The notes under the pieces were generated by a model that did no database searches, was not told where the DNA came from, and was given only the letters and a program-made list of their open reading frames with translations. A DNA stretch of 64,000 bases from Climacium dendroides (taxonomy: Eukaryota; Streptophyta; Bryopsida; Hypnales; Climaciaceae): positions 14,875,029 to 14,939,028 of the forward strand of contig OX467083.1 in NCBI GenBank assembly GCA_950106755.1. The letters are read 5' to 3'. Numbering within the stretch: position 1 is the stretch's first letter; every line of letters begins with the position of its first letter. Positions 38,101 through 47,331 of this stretch are shown here, one piece after another. The position numbers were made by a program, and so were the translations under genes.

Positions 38101-40224
38101 TGCTTTGCTTGATGAATTTTTGCGCGCAGCACTTGGAGACTGTGATCAGGTCACGCATTCCTAGCATACTTGCTATGATTAACAAGACTATCGATGACAT
38201 CGAGGCAGAGTTGAACCAGATTGGGAGACCTTTGGCAAATGATGCGGGGGTGAGTGGTGGTTTCTACTCAGGCAGTTTGATGTCCTTAATCTCTGAGTAC
38301 AACTATGGGTAGATATTTTGAGGTATTGAACTGCTTCTGTGTAGTTTAGGGTGGAAACTGCACACTGGTTTGTGATGTACTTCACTTGTCATATATTTCT
38401 GCTTGCAATGGACTGATGGCGTGGATGATGTGCTGGTCAGGCTCAACTATACACCATTCTGGAGCTTTGCAGAGCGTTCGATCGCATCTTCAAGGAGCAT
38501 TTGGATGGATCGTAAGTTTTTTCATTGATGGTCTAGTGGTTTTTTGAGGTCTCTTGGAAACGTAAGTTCAATATTCCTGTTGCACTCGCTCATCGTTGAG
38601 ATTGGAGAACGCATTAAATTGACAAGGCTGTGCTTTGTTTTATCAGGCGACCCGGTGGAGAGAAGATTTACTCGGTATTCGATAACCAATTGCCGGCTGC
38701 CTTAAAGAAGCTCCCGTTCGAGAAGCACCTTTCGATGCAGAACGTGCGGAAGATCGTGTCAGAAGCTGATGGATACCAGCCACATCTGATTGCGCCCGAG
38801 CAAGGTTACAGACGGTTGATCGAGAGTTCCCTTGTTCTGTTCCGAGGACCTGCTGAAGCAACCGTTGATGCGGTGCGTACATGCTGCTGTATCTGACACA
38901 TGATGGAGTGTTCTAAGGATTCGTGAATCGTTTTCTGACGTCCTGTGATTGTGAATTCAGTGCGTACTTAAGTGTGGTTGTAAGTTGGTATCACTGTGGC
39001 GCTGAAGTTGAGTGTTGTGGATACGCAGACACATTTCATATTAAGGGATCTCGTACGAAGGTCGATTGGCGAGTGCACAGTAAGCACAAACGGGATTTCT
39101 TTGGCGTTGCTTGTGCTTATGATGGGATAAGATATGAACTTTTGAGGTGTATTCATATTTGAGCTACGTATTGTGGGTGAGGACTTGATGTGGGGTGGTT
39201 GTAGTGACGGTTATATCTTTGGTCAGTGGGCTTGATGTATTTGTCTGGTATTTGGCAGGAGTTAAAGCGGTTCCCGAGTCTTCAAGCCGAGCTGGCTCAA
39301 GCAGCTATCGAGGCTCTGGAGAAGATGAGAGATGACAGCAAGAAAACTGCGTTGAGGTTGGTGGATATGGAGGCGAGCTATTTGACGGTTGACTTCTTCC
39401 GAAAACTCCCTCAAGAGATAGAGAAAGGAGGAAACCCATCTGCGTCAACAATGGATCGATACACCGACGGTCACTTGCGGCGGATTGGTGAGCTCGGATG
39501 GTTTTGGCTCAAGCGGGAGTAGTGATAGGTGTTGTTTTATTGCCGAGAATTGCTGGCACTGGTTTTGATGGATGTTTACTTGGTTCAAGCATATATGCTT
39601 TGAACATTTCTTCGTTTGGTTAGGCTGTGCTATCTTCCAGCGGAGAATCGTAGGCGAAGGATGGTCGCTTGTCGGATGTAAGATTTGGAGATTAGTGTGG
39701 TGGTTTGTTTGCCCCAGACTTGACATTGTGTGGATGGTGTTGACGAATGCTGCAGGGTCAAATGTGTCTGCCTATATTGGCATGGTGTGCGATTTGCTGA
39801 GGAACTCTCTGCCGAAAGCAGCAGTGCACTGCCAAGTTCGGGAGGCGAAGCGATCTCTTTTGGACTATTTTTACACCCAAATCGGAAAGCGAGAGGTATA
39901 TATGGTTCTGCTGTAGTGTTGCCGACGTCGTGAGGCATCCTTCGTTTGCTAGTTGGAGGAATTAAGCGACAGCGCGCATTCTTTTGTGGGTTTGCAGTGA
40001 CCCTTTCGTATTTTACTGTCGTCGCTTGTGCAATGTGCAGATCTGGGATGATATTGTGGGATGTTTCTGATTTTGGATTGTGGCTTGTTATGCAGGGAAA
40101 GCAACTGTCGACCATGTTGGACGAAGATCCTGCTTTGATGGAACGCAGGGTTCAGTTGTCAAAGAGACTGGAGCTTTTCAAACAAGCCCGGGATGAGATC
40201 GACGCTGTGGCATGGGCAAAGTAA
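35121..40224 (+). CDS. DRP1: Dynamin-related GTPase, DRP1 subfamily
   Basis: A sixteen-exon gene: 35121-35252, 35787-35850, 36102-36206, 36399-36500, 36710-36760, 36988-37049, 37210-37300, 37531-37595, 37760-37954, 38130-38249, 38441-38511, 38647-38872, 39029-39079, 39259-39487, 39756-39895, 40096-40224. All borders are GT-AG and phases join to 610 residues, the length of Arabidopsis DRP1A. The GTPase domain has G1 GGQSSGKSS (42-50, split by intron 1), G2 threonine T69 in GIVTRRP, G3 DLPG (142-145) and G4 TKLD (211-214). The middle/stalk region includes [16 protein letters not shown]. The C-terminal GED includes [13 protein letters not shown] and ends DAVAWAK. There is no PH or proline-rich domain, as expected for DRP1. 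DRP1 proteins assemble on membranes and act in clathrin-mediated endocytosis and cell-plate formation. A 51-nt exon (39029-39079) is easily missed. The paralogue letter cannot be assigned. Confidence 0.95.
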
Positions 40225-41128
40225 AGCCTGAACCTAGACAGCCTAATGATGGATACAGCTTTTGACACACGGCGTACATTACACGATTTAGAAAGGAACA
40301 ATAGGGCACTGATGCTTGCATCTTGCAGTCATAATATATTCATGGTGATGAGTCGGATTTTTAGGAAAGGTTTTGTCTTGGTTATTGGACCAGGCATTTT
40401 GTATACTGTCAGGAAGATACCGGTAGTAGTTTGATTGGTGGCATGCAGAGGATTTTGGTTCTGAGAGTGCAAAGTTTGGGTGTCATCTCTTCTTTTTAGT
40501 TTATTGGCTCAAGTCAGATTATTTTATCAGCTGAACGATCTCGCTAATGGTCGTTTGCTGGAACTGGTGGCCGACTTGCATCTCTCTTATTTTGTTTGGG
40601 ACTGGTTTCTTGCACTTTTCCCACACGTCTGCTAAAATTGGATTTGGTGTTGACAGCTGAAAGTTGTGTGACCTCATTTTATTGATTAAGCATCTTGTTT
40701 AGCTTGCCTTGGAAGATTTTTTGAAAGCAACTGACATTCTTTTTTGTTTGTATTTTGTGGGGCATGATATTACTATAAGAGTGCAGTTCTGTAGTTGGGC
40801 TGGATTCTGATGCGTTCCTAAGTGCAGGGGCTTCTACGTGTCCTGAAATGGAGAAGTTCATTCCTACATTTCTTGCTCTGCGAACGTCTGATATGCCTGC
40901 TGATGCTTAAGTTTTAAATTTCTTTAGGATTTTTTTTGGTGCAATGGTGGGCAGAGGGAAAATATGCAGGGTTTGGGGGGTTTGGTTTGGGTTGGGGGTG
41001 ATAAATTTGCACCTAAAACAGACCTTTTCTCAAACCAGCAATATAAACACAATTTGGGAAGAATATCTTATCACAATATTAGCAAATGAAAGCATAAGTG
41101 AATGCAATTGTTCTGAGAGTTTTGAGTC
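40225..41128 (+). other. 3' region of the dynamin gene
   Basis: Probable 3' untranslated sequence to roughly 40.9 kb, where T-rich DNA begins. No other gene is seen. The Harbinger element inserted 907 bp after the stop codon. Confidence 0.4.
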
Positions 41129-41136
41129 TGAGGGGC

Positions 41137-41345
41137 ACTTCACACTATGGCCGACCAAGTTGAGAGGCCGTGGAATTGAGTGGCCAAACTTTTGGTGAGA
41201 GGCCAAAGAAATGAGCAATAAATGATAGGATTTGGAGCCTTCGGTTGGCCATAAGTGTGAAGCCTCCAAAGGCCAAGTCCAAAGTCCAAACCCTTGGCAA
41301 TGAACTCCCATGGCCTCTCAACTTGGACGGTCATAGTGTGAAGCC
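41137..41345. repeat. Foldback in the left subterminal region of the Harbinger element
   Basis: Sequence at about 41137-41176 (with GACCAAGTTGAGAGGCC) reappears inverted at about 41305-41345 (GGCCTCTCAACTTGGACGG), roughly 85 percent matched. A further inverted copy of the terminal motif lies at 41247-41265. It therefore holds several possible transposase-binding sites. Confidence 0.65.
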
Positions 41346-41711
41346 TCCAAAGGCCAAGGTCAAGGTCGAACCCATATCATTTGTTTGGCTTGTATCCATG
41401 TCTCTTCACATGAAAAATCCATCCAATTTCTGAAATTTTCCTCACATTCTTTAACCATGGATTCTAGAAAGGAACACATTCTTGTTCTACTTTCGGTTTT
41501 CATGGTCATGAAGTGTGTTATTGTGGGCATTTTGGCATTGCAAAAACTTGCAATTTTTGAGCAAAATGTCCAAATGATGATGATGGCAATTTTTATTGCC
41601 CAAGGACGAAGAGTGAATGTTCAAAGGAGGCATTGGCAAATTCCAAGATATGGAGGTTTTTTGGAGCATGAATTGATGGGGTCATTTTCAGATGGTGATT
41701 TTTGAAAGCGG

Positions 41712-42917
41712 ATGAGGGTGAGTCAATCTACATTTCAATATCTATGCACTCTTTTAGGGCCTGCTTTGAAGAAAAAGGATACATATTTCAGAGAAAGTAT
41801 AAGTGTGGAGCGGAGGATTGCCATAATTCTTTCACGTTTAGCTACAGGTAATTCATTGCAAATGATTGGTGATTTATTTGGTGTGGGATTGAGTACAACT
41901 TCTATCATAGTGAGAGATTGCTGCGAAGTTATTAGGATTCATTTGAGACCATTGATTTTTAAGAAACCAAATCTTGCTTGGATGAAAAAAATAGCAAATG
42001 GTTTTGAAGCCCTACATGGTATTCCGCTTATTCTAGGGGCAATAGATGGTAGCCACATTCCTATTCTAGCACCGTCCCATGATCCTACAGCATACTATTG
42101 CCGAAAGGGATATTATTCATGTTTACTACAAGGAGTTGTAGATGCTGATTGCAAGTTTTGGGACTATGATTTTGGATGGGCTGGCCGGATTCATAATTGG
42201 GCCTTATTTCAGAAATTTGAAATTGGGAAGAAGACTATGAGAGGTGCATTTCTACCTTATAAATTCATAGGTGATGCAGCATATCCTATGAGGCCTTGGT
42301 TTTACTCACCATTCAAAGGAGAAAGAGAAGGGTTGCCTAGGAGTAAAGCACATTGGAATTTTATCCAATCAAGCACCCGTATGGCTGTGGAAAGAGCATT
42401 TGGAATGTTGAAAGGAAGATGGCGCATATTACTGAAAAGAATAGACATGCCACTTCAAAATGTGCCTAACATTGTTACAGCATCTCTATGTCTTCACAAT
42501 CTATGCATTCTAGAAAATGATGAATTTTGCATGGATTGGGCCAAAGAAGCTGAAAAGGAGCTGCAAGGTGAAGCAAATATGACATTTGGAAACATGCACA
42601 AAATTGATATGTTTCACTCTTTGGAAGCATCATTGCGGGAAATGAGGGATCTACAAGCCAGAAATTCACAAGGTGAAGAAACTCCATTCATAGAACCGGA
42701 AGAAGAAGAACAAATTGAGAATGAAGAAAATCCAGCATCTGAAGAAACAAAGGCAAAACGACAAGAGAAAATGAAGAACATGTTAGCTGATTCAACTCGA
42801 GTTCATCTATTGCTAGCGGAGAGTTTTTACAAAAGTCATTTGTCTAGAAATTCAGCCATTCAATTTGAAAACTGTGCACATGATGATGATGATGATTGTA
42901 GCCTAGATGAAGAGTAG
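41712..42917 (+). CDS. PIF/Harbinger transposase (HARBI1-like), 5' part cut off by a stop codon
   Basis: A 401-codon frame for the DDE-type nuclease that cuts and pastes the element. Family blocks are present: RIAIILSRLATGNSLQMIGD (helix-turn-helix-like, 35-54), GAIDGSHIPI with D112, GDAAYPMRPWFY with D188, RMAVERAFGMLKGRW with E227, and CLHNLCIL. The true start is upstream: from ATG 41457 the same frame runs through RRHWQIPRYGGF to DGDF, then meets TGA at 41703-41705 just before KRMRVSQSTF. Relatives normally have tryptophan there, so one TGG-to-TGA change explains it. The family's second catalytic block, normally His-Asp, reads GRIHNW here with N162 instead of Asp. Both features predict a non-functional enzyme. 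The acidic C-terminal end (340-401) is typical linker sequence. Confidence 0.88.
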   Translation: MRVSQSTFQYLCTLLGPALKKKDTYFRESISVERRIAIILSRLATGNSLQMIGDLFGVGLSTTSIIVRDCCEVIRIHLRPLIFKKPNLAWMKKIANGFEALHGIPLILGAIDGSHIPILAPSHDPTAYYCRKGYYSCLLQGVVDADCKFWDYDFGWAGRIHNWALFQKFEIGKKTMRGAFLPYKFIGDAAYPMRPWFYSPFKGEREGLPRSKAHWNFIQSSTRMAVERAFGMLKGRWRILLKRIDMPLQNVPNIVTASLCLHNLCILENDEFCMDWAKEAEKELQGEANMTFGNMHKIDMFHSLEASLREMRDLQARNSQGEETPFIEPEEEEQIENEENPASEETKAKRQEKMKNMLADSTRVHLLLAESFYKSHLSRNSAIQFENCAHDDDDDCSLDEE

Positions 42918-42923
42918 CATACT

Positions 42924-43978
42924 CTAGAGCTTATTGATCAAATGATCAAATTGGTGGTCTACTCTTTCTAGGAGTTCATTTATTCTCTCAAAGTTTTTCA
43001 TCAAACCTGTGCTAGTTTTTGCCATTTTCTCAAAGATATCAATAGCTCTATCATGGAAGCTTTGTTTACCTTTTGACAGTGGTGTAGCAATCGTTGTTGG
43101 AGTTGGTGCACCTTCTACATCATTTGGGGCTGAATTGTCTTGATTTTGTAGATGATCAGTGGTTGTTGCCGAGACATGCTTCATGATCTGCCCAACTTGG
43201 TGATACCACTCATCCAAAGCATCATAGAATTTGCTCTCTTGTCGATTATTGCCAGAAATGCCATTAGCCATTTTGTCTTCTTTGTAAGCATAAAAAATGA
43301 CTTTGAATTTCTTACGGCATGCTACAGCAGTACGGTTGAATTTTAGTAGCATGACAACCATTCTAGCATGAAGCCTCACCCAAGTATCAATCCCTAGAAA
43401 AAAATGAACAAAAAACATGAAGAAATAGTCAAAAATGGCATTGGAAGAACAATTACAGCACATGTGCTCACTGTGAAAGAAGACTATGTAGGATATAAAT
43501 GAGAAAAGAAGGTGACCTTCATCAAGGAAAGGAAGTAGGTGGGAATTAGGTGGATACCATGCCAAGTCTCCCCATTGTGATGGTGGAGACTAGGGTTCAA
43601 ATCCCACCGGCATCACCCATTTGCGAAGCTAATGGGGGAAAGGGGGGCAAATTTAGGGGCCGTGGTGGGCGGGCACGGGCTCGTGCTGAAGGCAAAGGCC
43701 TTCAGGCCCCCAATTGGCCCCAATCCTCAATCCGAATCATTTTGCAAAAAATTTAAAATGCAGGGTAAAAAAATTATACCTTGTTTTTTGCCGTTTCTGA
43801 TGAATTCCGGCTCCATCTCCCCCTTCAATGCAATCAATTGAAGCACCTCCGAATCTTCCCACTTTCGAGTTGCCTCTTCGCCTTCGCCTTCACCTTCACC
43901 TTCTCCTTCAATTTTCACTACCGCCTTCTTTTTAGGAGCTGCTCTTTTCTTTGGAATAGCCTTTTGCTTGGAACCCAC
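42924..43978 (-). CDS. MYB/SANT-like accessory protein of the Harbinger element
   Basis: Two exons, 43978-43780 and 43393-42924, join in phase (CAAG^GTAT donor, TTTCTAG acceptor) to give 222 residues. The N-terminus is Lys-rich (MGSKQKAIPKKRAAPKKK), a likely nuclear signal, followed by an EGEGEGEGEGEE run encoded by a short repeat. The trihelix/SANT-like region reads RKWEDSEVLQLIALKGEME, then TWVRLHARM, then AVACRKKFKVIFYAYKEDK and FYDALDEWYHQ. In PIF/Harbinger elements this partner binds DNA and is needed to bring the transposase to the nucleus and the ends. The intron contains a SINE-like insertion. The frame is intact, unlike the transposase. Confidence 0.85.
43540..43755 (+). mobile_element. 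tRNA-derived SINE-like insertion in the Harbinger intron
   Basis: A B-box-like GGGTTCAAATCCC (43593-43605) lies about 45 bp after a possible A box (TAGGTGGATACC, near 43547) in a tRNA-like context ending CACCGGCATCACCC. A GC-rich body follows (43625-43735), then an A-rich tail near 43745. This fits a Pol III SINE on the plus strand inside the minus-strand intron. It is not a functional tRNA, because no consistent cloverleaf forms. Boundaries and target duplication are not certain. Confidence 0.5.
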
Positions 43979-44397
43979 TCTCTTTTTGGAGGATCCTATA
44001 ATCTCACAATCGCCTCCCTTAACAACCCTTTCAACATTTATCTCTTAACTCTCTTCTATTCTACTCTCTCTGATTTCAGTTGAAAAGGGCTGAAATGCTA
44101 CATCAGGATTTGGAGTGAAAATTTTTTTTGCCCCTACCAAATGCTGTTGGCTGCAAAAGAAAGGGTTTTGAGAGAAATTTTCCATCTTCTCTACTTGCAA
44201 AAAAATGAGAGAGCAAACTAACGACAAAGAGCTACCAAAAATTGGAGCGATTTCTATCAAGATGCACAAGAGAGAAAGAAGAAGAAGTTGCTTCCGACTT
44301 TTTGCCTTGCAAAACCAATCCGTTACTCCATTGAGATCCAACGGCTCAGATCTTGTCAGTTTTTATTTTTTATTTTTTTATTTTTTATTTTTTCTTC

Positions 44398-44478
44398 GAA
44401 ATTCGACGGCCTCTCGGCTGGAGTTTGGGTCGAGCTTTTTGCTCGACCCAAACTCCAGCCGAGAGGCCGTCGAATTTC
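44398..44478. repeat. Perfect 38-bp inverted repeat with TTTTT loop
   Basis: Arms 44398-44435 and 44441-44478 are exact reverse complements separated by TTTTT. The arm contains CGACGGCCTCTCGGCTGG and GTTTGGGTCGAGC. A related CGACGGCCTCTCG block recurs at 44595-44607 beside the right terminal repeat. It lies in the right subterminal part of the Harbinger element. Confidence 0.95.
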
Positions 44479-44637
44479 ACAAATTTCCCTGACAATCTGT
44501 CAGTTTTGAGGGTGACAAGCTTTGGGCTGTGCCTCATAGTGTGAAGGCTCGAGAGGCCGTCCAAGCGGGTTTCTGGAATCTGATTGGTTGAAATCGACGG
44601 CCTCTCGACCGACGGCCATAGTGTGAAGCGCCCATGA

Positions 44638-45608
44638 ATATATTATGAATTTTTTAAGTTATGTCATAGGAACATCTATTATTGACACTAAGGTAGAAGC
44701 ACCAGTTTTAAATTACGTCGTAGGAAAGTTTTAAGTTAGGTTGTAGGAACATCTATTATTGACACTAAGGTAGAAGCACTAGTTATTGACTAGTGCCCAA
44801 CCTATATCCAACCTATAGGGTGCATTATATCCAACCTTAGGCCAAAACTCAAGTTTTTTTTTATCCTTTTTAAGGTTGGGACTAATAAGGTCATGATACA
44901 TGTCCCAAAGTAGTGCGCAAGAAAGTAGGAATTAGTAAGCAAGAAAGTATTTCTTCAATGATTGGAATTAGGATACTCTAAACATTGATTATGGGTCAAT
45001 AGTACCTTTTGGCTCCCAAAATTCACAATAACTTCAATTTTAGGAATAAAATTCTGAAAAATTAAGCATCCCCATATTTCCTATCCTCCTACATGTGAAA
45101 ATTTCCACCACCTCATACTCCTCACTAACTACTCTAAAATTGCTTAAATGATCCACTATTGGTGCTTCTACCTTAAACTACACTTAATTAAACATCCTTG
45201 AAATACAAAATGCTTCACTTCTCATTTGTTGCTTTCAATAACTCTTCAACTTTTTTTAATTTGTTTTGAAAACTAGTGTTGAATTTGAACAAACACTTTG
45301 TCATATTTGGGTCAATGAGTGGTTGTAAGAAACTTTGTTCTAACTAGTGGCAAACAATTGGTATTGCAAAAAGGTGAAGATATGTTATTGGTGCCGTGTA
45401 AGAGAACCATTGTGTGGCACCTCGAATAGAAAGAAATAACTATGTAGCCCTATGCCACCTTGGGAATCTATAATTGACAACCATTCTCTCAATAGTACGG
45501 ATGGAATAGAAGAATATTATATAAGTCTTTCACTATATTGTTTCTTACAACTCATTGTGTAACCAACAACGATTATATTCTTCTGTTGTTTCAAGTGCAC
45601 TCCTATTA
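44638..45608. other. AT-rich DNA with a short duplicated block
   Basis: The block TAGGAACATCTATTATTGAC followed by ACTAAGGTAGAAGCA occurs at about 44668 and 44742. A shorter inverted relative (GGTGCTTCTACCTTAA) is at about 45158. No gene is seen. Confidence 0.5.
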
Positions 45609-46000
45609 GAGCATCACCACCTGGGAGGCATTTTGTAGGCTGGCCTGAAAAAACAGGCTCAGTCAAGTATGGAGGCTAGGTGGGAATGGCCGCCCCACCC
45701 ATGGCCTCTTAAGAGGCCATATGACGTTCCAACCAAATGACGTTCCAACCAGAGTAAGACAACTCAGTGTGAACCACTTGCTAGAATCGCGGAGAGCAAC
45801 ACGCAACTTGTCTTTTCTTGTTTTGCAAGCCAAGTTGAGGCCCCCAAAACCACCCTCATATGAAGACCAAAGTTCATTCATTTCCAAGAGGCACCTCTTA
45901 AAAGGCCACCTGTTTTGGAGGATAGGTGGGGCGGATTTGGAGGCCCCTCTTAAGAGGCCATCCATAGGCCATCTATTTTGGAAGACAAGTGGTGATGCTC
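45609..46000. mobile_element. Tourist-like MITE, copy 2
   Basis: Ends GAGCATCACCACCTG and, in reverse complement, GAGCATCACCACTTG. TTA flanks both sides (45606-45608 and 46001-46003), the preferred Harbinger target. The palindrome GGCCTCTTAAGAGGCC (45703-45718) is mirrored by CCTCTTAAGAGGCC near 45947. The interior is the inverted counterpart of the element at 8832-9189. Confidence 0.72.
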
Positions 46001-47331
46001 TTAGTGCTTGAAGATGCATGTAGATTGTTTTCCATGGTTTCACCCATTCCCAATATTGCAAATTGATGATGCGGTTTCATTTGAAAATTAAAAAAAAATA
46101 AGTATGACTAATAATAAGAATGCATTTCAAATTCTAATTTAAAATACTTGAAAGTAGAGTATGATGACTTATACAGAGTAATATGGAGTTGATACTTAGG
46201 GATTATTACAAGTTCAATTTTCCAAATTAATTTATAGAAAAATTTAAAGTCTTGCATAGTGTACAAGAATATTAATCTTATGCCTTTAGAAGGTATTAAT
46301 CTTATACCATAGTATCTTGGACATAGAATTATATAAAAACTGAAATTGATGAAACAAAAAATTATCATCTAGAAAGTAAGATAGCCATTGCATTCAATGC
46401 TAAAAACTAATCATATAACATAGAAATAGAAAAGTTTATAAAATAGTATTGTAAATTAATAATAATATTTTAGACAAGGCATTTGGAAGTCAAAAATGAC
46501 TTAAATTAGTAGTAACATTATAGTTTAATCAATCTATAATTATTATATTTTTCATTATATAATTGATTCAATATCCAAGATTTTGAACTGTTAATTCTAC
46601 AAATTTTATAAAAAGACACACAAACATAAATTGGACATTAAATTACCCATTCCAACAATGTTTACATAAATATCATGTCATGAGCACATCACCATATGAA
46701 TCAAACTAATCATTCAATTCAATAATAATACAACTAAATTCTTAGAAAGGCAATACCACATTTTTCACATGCAACTAGATTCAAATGAATCAATGAATTT
46801 GCATCTTTTATTGTCATGTAATTTGTACTTATACTCTTGTGGGCTTTCCTAGACAATTGAGATCAAATTTCAACTTAACAAAATACATATTTAAATCTTG
46901 CATTCTACGTGTAGGATTAAAGTGAAACTTTAGAAAAATGTGTCTTCGAAAAGTTTTCCTGTCATGCATACACATTAATTTTCACAATGAGGCATCAAAG
47001 TCTTATAATTCACCATTTAATGAAAGGTTTCCAAAAAGTACAAAACTCAGTCCAAAATGGGACCGTAAGTGTTGTTGCTGAGTATAGATGGAGGATGATC
47101 GTGTAAGTGAAATCAAAATTAAGTGTTGCTGCATCAGCAATGACTTTACAAAGGAAGTTGCATTGATTGATATGAGAAATCAAACCTAACAAAACACGCT
47201 AACAGTAACTAAGCCCAACTCATGCCAAGTTTCGATACTCAATACAATAACCCAATCCTTCATGCCACAGCGTTCAAGAATTTGCCTTCTCCAAGTAGGC
47301 GAGGAAGCATGTGAGATGTTTTAACTGACCA
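46001..47331. other. AT-rich intergenic DNA downstream of the TRM1-like gene
   Basis: No gene recognised. The right part (from about 46.9 kb) probably includes the 3' untranslated end of the minus-strand methyltransferase gene. Confidence 0.45.

Larger units (their letters stand above)
41132..44634. mobile_element. Complete PIF/Harbinger DNA transposon (3.5 kb)
   Basis: Terminal inverted repeats GGGCACTTCACACTATGGCC at the left (from 41133) and, in reverse complement, GGGCGCTTCACACTATGGCC at the right (to 44633). TGA flanks both ends (41129-41131 and 44635-44637), a 3-bp target duplication as in the superfamily. Inside are the two genes expected of an autonomous member, convergent with six bases between their stop codons: a DDE transposase (plus) and a MYB/SANT-like protein (minus). 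Extra copies of the terminal CATAGTGTGAAG motif occur inside the ends (41252, 41332, 44534). The transposase has a premature stop, so the copy is probably inactive. Confidence 0.9.
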
